64,000 nucleotides of DNA from Rhodobacter sp. NTK016B (GTDB lineage: Bacteria > Pseudomonadota > Alphaproteobacteria > Rhodobacterales > Rhodobacteraceae), in assembly GCF_017303295.1 (NCBI RefSeq), contig NZ_JAFKOK010000009.1, forward strand, positions 161,270 to 225,269, given 5' to 3'. A model generated the notes under the pieces. The model worked only from the letters and a program-made list of their open reading frames with translations, ran no database searches and was not told where the DNA came from. The position numbers and the translations under genes are program-made. This document shows positions 18,891 through 27,400 of the stretch, one piece after another. Every line of letters starts with the position of its first letter. The stretch's first letter is position 1.

Positions 18891-20144
18891 GTGGGCAGTA
18901 ACAATCCCGGCCAGCAAGGGCCAAACGGGAGCTCTGACGCCGAACAGAGGGGCCGCAGGCGCGCCGCGCGCCGCGCTCAGCAAGGCGGCGGGGGCGCGGA
19001 CGATACGTCGGTGCGGCCGGTTGTCGGTCGCGCCAAGATCCAGAGGCGCCACAGCGCCCTGTTCTTGTCATTGGTGCTGATCGTTTTCGCGCCGCTTCTG
19101 ATCATCACCGTCTATCTGTATGTCTTCGCGCAGGACCAATACGCGTCGAATACCGGCTTCACCGTACGCAGCGACGAGACGAGCTCGGCTTCGGAACTGG
19201 TGGGCGGCCTCAGTTCGATGGTCGGCGGCAGCTCGTCATCCGACACCGATGTGCTCTATGCTTTCATCCACAGCCAGCAGATGGTCGAGCGCGCGCAGGA
19301 AGCGCTCGATATCCGCACGCATTATTCGCAGCACTGGAGCACCGATCCGGTCTACTCGATCTGGCCCGACGCCACGATCGAGGATCTGCTGTGGTTCTGG
19401 CAACGCGTTGTCATTGTGTCCTATGATCAAAGCTCGGGCCTGATGGACGTGCAGGTGCGCGCGCATACCGCCGAGTTCGCCCAGCAGGTGGCCGAGGAAA
19501 TCGTCGCCGAGAGCGAGGCGATGATCAACGCGCTCAACGCCCAGTCGCGCCGCGACAGCATCGCCAACGCCCAGCAGGATCTCGAAGGGGCGCTTGAGCG
19601 GCTGCGCAGCGCGCGCGAAGAACTGGCGACCTTCCGGGCGCGCACGCAGATCGTCGATCCGCAGGCGGATATTGCCGGCAGAATGGGGGTAATCAACGGT
19701 CTGCAATCCACGCTGGCCGAGGCGCTGGTCGAATACGACCTGCTTTTGCAGACCACCGCCGAGAACGATCCCCGCGTCCGTCAGGCCGAGCGCCGGATCG
19801 AAGTGATACGCGAGCGGATATCGGAAGAGCGCCGCAACTTCGCCACGCAGGATGTAACGGTCTTCGATACCGATTATCCGCGCCTGATCGCGCAGTTCGA
19901 AGCGCTGATGGTCAATCAGGAATTCGCCGAGCGCACCTATACCGCCGCGCTGGAAGCGTTGGATGTCGCGCGCTCGAATGCCGATCGTCAGAGCTTGTAT
20001 CTGGCCACCTATGTCCGCCCGACGCTGGCGCAGCGCGCGGAATACCCGCAGCGCCGCACCCTTATTCCGCTTTACGGGTTCTTCCTGCTGCTGGCCTGGG
20101 GGGCTTTTGCGCTGGTCTTCTACAGCCTTCGGGACCGCGGCTGA
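18891..20144 (+). CDS. kpsE: Capsule polysaccharide export inner-membrane protein (KpsE/BexC/Wzz-like co-polymerase)
   Basis: 417 residues from the GTG at 18891, which has GGAG six nt upstream; a TTG at 18879 overlaps that site. After a Gly/Arg-rich cytoplasmic leader, a membrane helix (LFLSLVLIVFAPLLIITVYL) is followed by a large periplasmic region with long coiled-coil helices (SRRDSIANAQQDLEGALERL, and ATFRARTQIVDPQADIAGRM). It ends with a second membrane helix (LIPLYGFFLLLAWGAFALVF) and a short basic tail. This two-helix, coiled-coil layout is that of polysaccharide co-polymerases, which link the ABC exporter to the outer-membrane channel. The ATPase gene begins 13 nt downstream. Confidence 0.92.
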   Translation: MGSNNPGQQGPNGSSDAEQRGRRRAARRAQQGGGGADDTSVRPVVGRAKIQRRHSALFLSLVLIVFAPLLIITVYLYVFAQDQYASNTGFTVRSDETSSASELVGGLSSMVGGSSSSDTDVLYAFIHSQQMVERAQEALDIRTHYSQHWSTDPVYSIWPDATIEDLLWFWQRVVIVSYDQSSGLMDVQVRAHTAEFAQQVAEEIVAESEAMINALNAQSRRDSIANAQQDLEGALERLRSAREELATFRARTQIVDPQADIAGRMGVINGLQSTLAEALVEYDLLLQTTAENDPRVRQAERRIEVIRERISEERRNFATQDVTVFDTDYPRLIAQFEALMVNQEFAERTYTAALEALDVARSNADRQSLYLATYVRPTLAQRAEYPQRRTLIPLYGFFLLLAWGAFALVFYSLRDRG

Positions 20145-20157
20145 CGCGAGACGCACG

Positions 20158-20811
20158 ATGATCCAGTTCGAGAATCTGACCAAGGGTTTCTGGATTCGCC
20201 GGCAATATCACCCGGTGATCCGCAACCTGAACCTGACCCTGCCCAGCGGCAAGTCGCTGGCCCTGCTGGGCGGTAACGGTGCGGGAAAATCGACCCTGCT
20301 GGAGATGATCGCAGGAACCATGGCCCCGGATCGCGGACGCATCATCAGCGACGGCACGATCTCGTGGCCGGTCGGATTCGGCGGCAGCTTTCACCGCGAT
20401 CTGACCGGCGCACAGAACACCCGGTTCCTGGCCCGTGTCTATGGCGTCGACACCGAGGAACTGGCTGATTTCGTTCAGGATTTCTCAGAGATCGGCAAAC
20501 ACTTCTACATGCCGGTCCGCACCTATTCCTCAGGCATGCGCTCGAGGCTGACATTCGGCATCTCAATGGGCATCCATTTCGACACCTATCTGGTGGATGA
20601 AGTGACCGCGGTCGGCGACCAGCGTTTCAAACGCAAGAGCCAGCGGCTGTTCCGGGACCGGATGCAGCGTTCCAGTGCGATCCTCGTCAATCACAACCTC
20701 AACGAACTTCGCGACTTTTGCGACGCCGCGCTGGTGTTGCACGAAGGCCGTTTGCGGTATTTCGAGGATCTCGCCGAAGCCGTCAAACACCACGAGCGTC
20801 TGCTCGCCTGA
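20158..20811 (+). CDS. kpsT: Polysaccharide ABC exporter ATP-binding protein (KpsT/Wzt-like)
   Basis: 217 residues from the ATG at 20158. The open frame continues upstream inside kpsE, but length and the MIQFENLTKGF start fit KpsT. Walker A is LLGGNGAGKST, the ABC signature YSSGMRSRLTFGIS, Walker B TYLVDEVTAVGD, and the switch His is in LVNHNLNEL. KpsT powers export through KpsM. No C-terminal carbohydrate-binding domain is present, so this is the short capsule type rather than the O-antigen Wzt type with a sugar-recognition module. Confidence 0.94.
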   Translation: MIQFENLTKGFWIRRQYHPVIRNLNLTLPSGKSLALLGGNGAGKSTLLEMIAGTMAPDRGRIISDGTISWPVGFGGSFHRDLTGAQNTRFLARVYGVDTEELADFVQDFSEIGKHFYMPVRTYSSGMRSRLTFGISMGIHFDTYLVDEVTAVGDQRFKRKSQRLFRDRMQRSSAILVNHNLNELRDFCDAALVLHEGRLRYFEDLAEAVKHHERLLA

Positions 20812-20827
20812 GTTTCTGGAGCCATTG

Positions 20828-21952
20828 TTGGTACGATTCTTCGATAAGAAGCCACCGGAAATCATTTTCCACATCGGTCACTTCAAGACCGGGACAACGG
20901 CGCTTCAAGTTTTTTTTCAGGCCAATCGCGACCGGCTGGCCCGGCAAGGGCTGGTCTATGCGCGAACGCATGAAAAGCTCGCCAAGCACTCGCCGCTGGC
21001 GCATGTCCTCTACCAAGAGGCTGGCGTGGAAACGCTGCTCTACAATTTCCGCGCCCCCGCCCCGGCGCGCGAGATGTGGCAAGCGCTGTTCGACGAGGCG
21101 CTGGCGCTCAAAGGCGGGCAGTCGCTTCTGGTCAGCAGCGAGGAATTCATGCGGCTGGGCGCGCATCCCGGCGCCGAAGCGGCGCTGCGCGCGCTGATCG
21201 ACACGGTCCGCGACCGGCTGCGCTTTCGCGTCGTGTGTTATCTGCGCGCGCCTCAAAGCCATCTGGAAAGCTGGTACAATCAGCTCATCAAGATCGGCTT
21301 CGACGTGCCCGGCTTCGATGCCGCGGTCGAGCAGGTCATGGAGCCGATCCACTGGGATTACGCGCAGGCCCTGCGCCCGTGGATCGACCTGTTCGGCGCC
21401 GATGCGGTCATCGTGCGCGGTTTCACCTCGGCGCTGCGGCGCGACGATGCGATGTACCGCGATTTCCTTGGCGCGATCGGGCAGAGTTTTCCCGCCCGCG
21501 CCAAGACGCCGGATGCCGACCCGAACCCACGGCTTGCCGACAAGCTTCTGCCGATCAAGCGCGGCATGCAGCATGTCGCCGCGCGGCGCTGGGTCAAGAC
21601 GACGATGATGCAAGAGGTGAACACCGCGCTCGACGCCGAAACGCAGGCGCCATCTTGGGCCGAACCGCGCGAGGCGCTGTCGTTCGACGACGTGCGGACG
21701 CGGGCGCTGAGCGGGCTCGACACGCTTGCAGCCCTGCCCGGCGCGGCGCTCGACCTTGACGCCATGCGCGCCGACCTGCCCCGCCCGCAGGACCCGGCGC
21801 GGCGCGAGACGGCCGAGATGTTCGCGGTCCTCTCTGCCGAAATCGCGCGCCTGCGCGAGCGGCTGGCGATGCAGGGGCAGCGCATCAAGACGCTGGAAGC
21901 GCAGCTGGGCGAGTCGCAGCCATCAGCCCCGCGCAAGGACAGGTCCCAATGA
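20828..21952 (+). CDS. Sulfotransferase-like protein with C-terminal coiled coil
   Basis: 374 residues from the TTG at 20828, chosen because GGAG lies six nt upstream at 20818-20821. The N-terminus has the PAPS-binding 5'-phosphosulfate loop pattern HIGHFKTGTTALQVFF. A later CYLRAPQSHLESWYNQ segment fits the 3'-phosphate-binding region of sulfotransferases. The last ~45 residues (EIARLRERLAMQGQRIKTLEAQL) look like a coiled coil. The role inferred is sulfation of the exported glycan, or a related transfer. It follows kpsT and overlaps the next glycosyltransferase by ATGA, so export, sulfation and assembly genes are co-transcribed. Confidence 0.75.
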   Translation: MVRFFDKKPPEIIFHIGHFKTGTTALQVFFQANRDRLARQGLVYARTHEKLAKHSPLAHVLYQEAGVETLLYNFRAPAPAREMWQALFDEALALKGGQSLLVSSEEFMRLGAHPGAEAALRALIDTVRDRLRFRVVCYLRAPQSHLESWYNQLIKIGFDVPGFDAAVEQVMEPIHWDYAQALRPWIDLFGADAVIVRGFTSALRRDDAMYRDFLGAIGQSFPARAKTPDADPNPRLADKLLPIKRGMQHVAARRWVKTTMMQEVNTALDAETQAPSWAEPREALSFDDVRTRALSGLDTLAALPGAALDLDAMRADLPRPQDPARRETAEMFAVLSAEIARLRERLAMQGQRIKTLEAQLGESQPSAPRKDRSQ

Positions 21953-23523
21953 GAATCCTGTATTACAACTGGGCGGATTACATGGACCGCGAGCGGCGCG
22001 GCGGCGGCGTCAGCGTCTATCAGCGCAATGTCATCAACGGCATGGCGGCGCAGGACGATATTGAAACGGCGTTCCTGTCGTCGGGCCTGTCGCATGAATT
22101 CCTGCGCCGCAAGCCGCATGTGATCACCGAAGACGGCGGCGCAAGCCCGCGCTACACGCTGGTCAATTCGGGCCTGCTGGCGCCCTCGCATGCCGATTTC
22201 GGCGGCCATGCGCAGCTGGACGATCCCGCGACCGAGGCCGCTTTTGCCGACTTCGTCGAGCGGACCGGCCCGTGGGACGTCATCCATTTCAACAATCTCG
22301 AAGGCCTGCCCGCCAATGTGCTGAACCTCAAGCGGCGCTGGCCCGAGACGAAATTCGTGCTGTCGCTACACAATTACTACCCGTTCTGTCCGCAGGTGAA
22401 CCTGTGGTACGCCGAGCGCGAGCATTGCGACGATTTCCATGGCGGAACGAGCTGCACGCGCTGTCTTGCCGCACAGCCCGAGCCGCGCTCGATCCGCACG
22501 GCCTATGCCATCGCCTGGACCTTCGCGCGCACCGGGCTTGGCCCCGGGACATGGTTCTACGACCGGGTGTTCCGCCCGTCGATGCGGATGGCGTGGCGCA
22601 GCCTGCGCAGCCTCATGAACGTCCGCCGGCGGCGGCGCATGGCCGAGCCCGTGCGTCTTGTCGCAGCCGGGGCCGGCGCGGGGGCCAGCGCCCAGCCCCT
22701 GCAGGGCGGCAACGTGCCCACCGTGATCCCCGCCGCGAGCGACGAGCAGGCCCGCATTCACCCCACCCCCAGCAGCGCGACCCCGGCCGAGGCCTTTGCC
22801 CGCCGCCGCGCGCGCTTCGTCAGCCTGATCAACGCGCATTGCGACAGCGTGCTGTGCGTATCGGACCGCGTGCGCCAGATCGCCCTGCATCACGGTATCC
22901 ATGCCTCGAAGCTGCAGACCAGCTATATCGGCTCGGCCGAGGCGGGCGAATGGCACTATACCCGTCCGCGCACCACCTTCCTGCATGAAGACGGCACGCT
23001 GCGGATCGCCTATCTGGGCTATATGCGCCGCGACAAGGGCTATCACTTCCTGATGCGCGCGCTGGCCGCGCTGCCCGCCGAACAGGCCCGGCGCGTGCGG
23101 CTGAAGCTGGCCGCGCTGCCCGGCGACAGTGAGGCGATGAATCTTCTGTCCGGCGTGCGCGGGCATCTGGCCGAGGTCACGCATATCCCCGGCTATTCGC
23201 ATGACGACCTGAAGACGATGCTGGCCGATGTCGATCTGGGCGTGGTACCGGTGGTGTGGGAGGACAACCTTCCGCAGGTCGCCATCGAGATGCATTCGCG
23301 GCACATTCCGCTCATCACCTCGGACCGGGGCGGCGCGCAGGAACTGGGGCGCTGCAACGATCTGGTGTTCCGCGCCGACAGTATCGATGCGTTCCATCGC
23401 GTCCTGTCGCGCCTTCTGGACGGCAGTGTGACGCCGGCCAATTACTGGGCGAATGCCATCGCCCCTGTCAGCGTCCAGAGCCATATCGAAGAGCTTCTGC
23501 AGATTTACCGGGAAACGCCATGA
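21949..23523 (+). CDS. GT-B glycosyltransferase (family 4/1-like)
   Basis: 524 residues with ATGA overlaps at both ends, to the sulfotransferase-like gene upstream and the next one downstream. The N-terminal domain starts MRILYYNWADYMDRERRGGG with the Gly-rich loop of GT-B enzymes. The C-terminal nucleotide-sugar domain shows LRIAYLGYMRRDKGYHFLM, VTHIPGYSHDDLKTMLADVD, and QVAIEMHSRHIPLITSDRGG, a variant of the E-x7-E donor-binding region. A Cys-containing insert (HCDDFHGGTSCTRCLAAQP) resembles a small metal-binding loop found in some GT4 members. A low-complexity linker near residues 220-270 separates the domains. Donor and acceptor are unknown. Confidence 0.88.
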   Translation: MRILYYNWADYMDRERRGGGVSVYQRNVINGMAAQDDIETAFLSSGLSHEFLRRKPHVITEDGGASPRYTLVNSGLLAPSHADFGGHAQLDDPATEAAFADFVERTGPWDVIHFNNLEGLPANVLNLKRRWPETKFVLSLHNYYPFCPQVNLWYAEREHCDDFHGGTSCTRCLAAQPEPRSIRTAYAIAWTFARTGLGPGTWFYDRVFRPSMRMAWRSLRSLMNVRRRRRMAEPVRLVAAGAGAGASAQPLQGGNVPTVIPAASDEQARIHPTPSSATPAEAFARRRARFVSLINAHCDSVLCVSDRVRQIALHHGIHASKLQTSYIGSAEAGEWHYTRPRTTFLHEDGTLRIAYLGYMRRDKGYHFLMRALAALPAEQARRVRLKLAALPGDSEAMNLLSGVRGHLAEVTHIPGYSHDDLKTMLADVDLGVVPVVWEDNLPQVAIEMHSRHIPLITSDRGGAQELGRCNDLVFRADSIDAFHRVLSRLLDGSVTPANYWANAIAPVSVQSHIEELLQIYRETP

Positions 23524-24455
23524 AAGCCGTCATTCACATCGGAACGCAGAAGACCGGCACGACGACGATCCAGTCGTTTCTGGCGCTGAACCGTCCGGCC
23601 CTGTCGTCTCAGGGTCTGCGCTTCGAGCCCTTCACGCCGCGCAACCCCGCCCAGATGGAGCTGGGCCTGACCGCCATCGTCCGCTCGGGCGGCGAGCTGG
23701 AAGCGGCAAACAAGCTCTACGCCATGGGCGTCAAGGGCCGCGCCAGTCAGGAGGCCTATGTCGACCGGTTCGAGGCGATGTTGCGCGAGGGCGTGAAAAC
23801 GTGGCCCGAGCATACATATCTGGCCTCGAGCGAGCAGATCCATGCCTGGTGCCACACGCTCGACCGGATGCAGGCGCTGCACGACACGCTGAACCGCCAT
23901 TTCGAAAGCGTACGCTACATCGTTTACTATCGCCCGCAGGACGAGTTCATGCTCTCGACCTATTCCGAAGCGATCAAGCGCGGCGAGTTCCAGACACTCG
24001 ATCAGCATATCGACACGATGCTGCCGAAGATGAATTTCTTCCGCCGCGCCAAGATGTGGGCCTCGGTCGTGGGACAGGAAAACCTGACCGTCCGGCTGTT
24101 CGACCGGGGCGTGATGAAGAACGGCGATCTGCTGGACGATTTCTGCGCAGTGGCAGGGATCGACCGCGGCCCGCTGGAAGATCCGCCCTATCTGAACCAG
24201 TCGCTCAGCGCCGAAGAGGTCGATCTGGCGATGCAGATCGGGAAATGGACGCCCTCACGGCTGAAAAGCGGCGGGCCCAACCCGCTGTTTCACGCCGCGA
24301 TGGTGCTGAAGCGGCGCGGGCTCAAGCAGCCGGGGTCGAAACTGGTTCTCAGCGACGAACAGCGCGACCGCATCCGAGCCGCCCACGCGGAAAGCAACGA
24401 ACGCCTGCGCGCGCAGTTCTTCCCGGATAGCGAGCGGCTTTTCACCAAGTTCTGA
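23520..24455 (+). CDS. Sulfotransferase-like protein
   Basis: 311 residues; the ATG overlaps the upstream stop (ATGA). The N-terminus MKAVIHIGTQKTGTTTIQSF carries the 5'-phosphosulfate-binding loop (QKTGTTT) of PAPS-dependent sulfotransferases. The VRYIVYYRPQDEFMLSTYSE stretch corresponds to the 3'-phosphate-binding segment. It is distantly similar in plan to the protein at 20828-21952 and shares the HIG-x-x-KTGTT opening, so the two flank the GT4 gene as divergent paralogues. It ends the kpsE-kpsT operon and is convergent with the galectin-GT31 gene 37 nt away. Confidence 0.8.
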   Translation: MKAVIHIGTQKTGTTTIQSFLALNRPALSSQGLRFEPFTPRNPAQMELGLTAIVRSGGELEAANKLYAMGVKGRASQEAYVDRFEAMLREGVKTWPEHTYLASSEQIHAWCHTLDRMQALHDTLNRHFESVRYIVYYRPQDEFMLSTYSEAIKRGEFQTLDQHIDTMLPKMNFFRRAKMWASVVGQENLTVRLFDRGVMKNGDLLDDFCAVAGIDRGPLEDPPYLNQSLSAEEVDLAMQIGKWTPSRLKSGGPNPLFHAAMVLKRRGLKQPGSKLVLSDEQRDRIRAAHAESNERLRAQFFPDSERLFTKF

Positions 24456-24492
24456 GCCCCGGCGTTCTGCCCCGGCCCGGGCCCGGCGGCGA

Positions 24493-27400
24493 TCAGCCGC
24501 CGCAGACCCGCCGCACGAAATCGGCCTGATCCCACGGCACCGAGATTTCCGGAGCGTGGATCACGTCGCGCCCCTCACCCACCAGAGCCAGATACTTGCG
24601 GTATTCCTCGGCATTGTTGAAATGCTGGCTCCGCGCGACCTCGGCCTGCGCCTTGGCGCGGAAATGCGCGTTGTACTTGAAATGCGCGAAGAACAGCTCG
24701 CGCTTGGCCAGCCGCGTATCCGAGACGTAATGCAGCCCCGCCGACAGCCGCATCCATGGCCGATAGCGCAACAGCGCGTATTTCTGCGCAACGAACAGAT
24801 CGCTGCGCGATCCCGGAATAAGCCGGTGACGCAGCGCGCTGGTCCATGTCGGCGAGTTGGAATAAGGCCCCAGCGCCATCGACGCGGTGAGGAACGGCTC
24901 GCGCTCGACGAAGCCCGCCTGCGCGAAGGGATCGGCCCCCTTGAAATCGACCGTCGAAAGCGAGCCCTCGGGATACATGTCGAGCATGAAGATCCGCGCG
25001 GCATCGGCGCCGTCGAATTCGGGCGACCGCACCAGCGACAGCACATCCCCCGACCGGTCGAGATTCCAGAACAGGAACTCGTCGGCATCGACGGCCAGTG
25101 ACCAGCGCCCGACGCGGAAATTCGACATCAGCGCCTGCTGCCAAGCGACACCGTAGCCCGACTTGCCGTATTCGGTATCGACCGAGAACAGCGCGACGTC
25201 AGGCTGCTCGGCGAGATATTCGAAACTGCCGTCATCCGAGCCGTTATCGGCGATCAGGAATCCCTTGACGCCCAGCTTCCGGTAATGATCGAGGAAGGCG
25301 GGCAGGATGAACATCTCGTTGCGCAGGCAGATCACCGCCGCGACCTCGGCCTCGTTGACCGCATCAAGCTTCGCCTGAGACGATACAAGGTCCAGCGCGT
25401 TCGAGTTGAACCCCAGCTTCACCCACTGGTAGCTCGGCCAGATCTTGCGATCCAGCGGGCGGGTTTGCTCAAGGCCATCGAGCACTTCCGCCATCCGGTC
25501 GACACCGTCGAGATGCGCCAGCTTCACCTGCGCGCCCTTGAACGGCAGAAAACCGTTCACCCATTGCGGCACGATCGGGCCGCCGGGTGCCGTGCGGCGC
25601 AGTACGCTGACATGGTAGCCGGTATTATCAAGCCAGATGTCGCGCATACTGAGCAGGTCGCCGACCAGCTTGTCTTCCATGAAGGACAACTGCTCAAGCT
25701 CGCGCCCCTCGGCTGTCTGCGCGGCCTCAACGAGCGCGGCCATCGCCACGCGCGACAGCGAATACCCCGTGCCGCCATCGGCATAGGTGGACGGCTCGGG
25801 CGACTTGTCCAGCTCGAACCTGCCGCGCTGCGAGCGGGACTTGCCCTGATGCCATGCCCGGTCGACCTGCCCGCGCGAGCGATGCAGCCGCCGTCCGTGG
25901 TAATCGGCGGGCCGATGCGCGAGATCCCCGAACCAGGCTTCGGGGTCGATGAAGCAATCGTCGTCCACCTTCACCAGATGCGCGAAATTGGTGTGTTCGA
26001 GCACCCATTTCGTCAGCGCGATGCTCTTTTGCGGCAGACCTTCGTAATCGTCGGGCGCATCCAGATAGACCACATCCCCGTCGCGCCGCCCGTCCCCGTT
26101 GCCTGCGAAGACAAGGAACGGCACGCCCATCGCCTTGAGCCGGGCCAGCCATGTCTCGCGCATCACCTTGACGCGCGTGTCGAGATTGGGCTGGCAGGTA
26201 TAGACGCATAGCAGCGTATCCTGCAGCGGGCTGGCGGCGGCGATCAGATCGGCGGCACGGTCGTCGGTCGCGGCGGGCGGCGGCGCGGGCAGGGGCCGGT
26301 CGAACAGCGTGGCAAGCTTGCGGACATCGGCATTGTCGCCATGCGCCCTGCGCAGCGCCTCGAAAGACATCAGCACCACCGAGGACCGCATCAGCAATCC
26401 GGCTGCGACCTCGTCGGCGAATTGCGTCACCACAAGGCGCTGCGCCTGCGCCAGAACCTGTTCGGCCTCGTCTGCGCGGCCCTGATCCAGCAGACCACGC
26501 GCGGTACCCAGCGCCAGCATGATGCCGACGAACTGGCCCTGCGTCCCGGAAACGACCGGCAGCGCTTCAAGCCATTCCGGCAGGGCCTGCGCCCCGGCGG
26601 TGCCGGCAAGAAGCGCCTCAGCCCGAGCGCGCAGGTTTCGGTTCAGATCCGCGAAGGGCAGGGCCACGAGCTGTTCGTTGTAGCGCTCGAGCCCGCGACA
26701 GGCCCCTTTGCGCTGTTCCTCGGACAGGGCGATCTCGGCGCGCGGGAAGGCCAGAAGCCGCAACGCGCCCTCTGCCGGGTCCATCCCCGCGATCAGGGGC
26801 GCCAGCGCACCACCCAGCGCGGTCTCGGCCACGCCCAGCGGCCCGAACAGCTCGCGCCGGAAGCGGATCATGTCGACCGTGCCGATCTGCCGGTGAAGGT
26901 TGAGCGCATCATCAACCCGCTCGGTATCGGCGTCGGAAAGAACCGGTCCGTTCAGGATCGCCCCCTCGATCTGCTCGAACGCGTCGCGCATCGCCCGCAG
27001 GCTCTCGGGCAACACCCAGCCGGTCTGCGCCTGTGCCTCGCGCACCATGGCCCAGAAGCTTGGGTTCAGGGCATAGACCTTGCCCACCACCCAGACCGCG
27101 CGTTCGCGCACTTCGGGCGCCAGCGCCGTGTCGCGCGACAGGATCGTCACCGTCGCGCGCATCAGGCGCAGGCAGTTCATCGGCCCCCAGTAATCGTCCG
27201 CATGCCATTCGATCAGGTTCAGCGCGCCGCCAAGGATCTCGCGCGCCACCCAGTCGAGCGGCAGCGTGCCGTCCAGCGCCGGGGCCGTGTGCGCCGCCTG
27301 CTCCATCACCCAGGCGATCACCGGCGTGTTCAGCCAGTCGCCGCCGGGCGCGGCGATCTGGTGCATGGCCTCCATCGCGGCCTGAAACCGGCCCTCGCCA

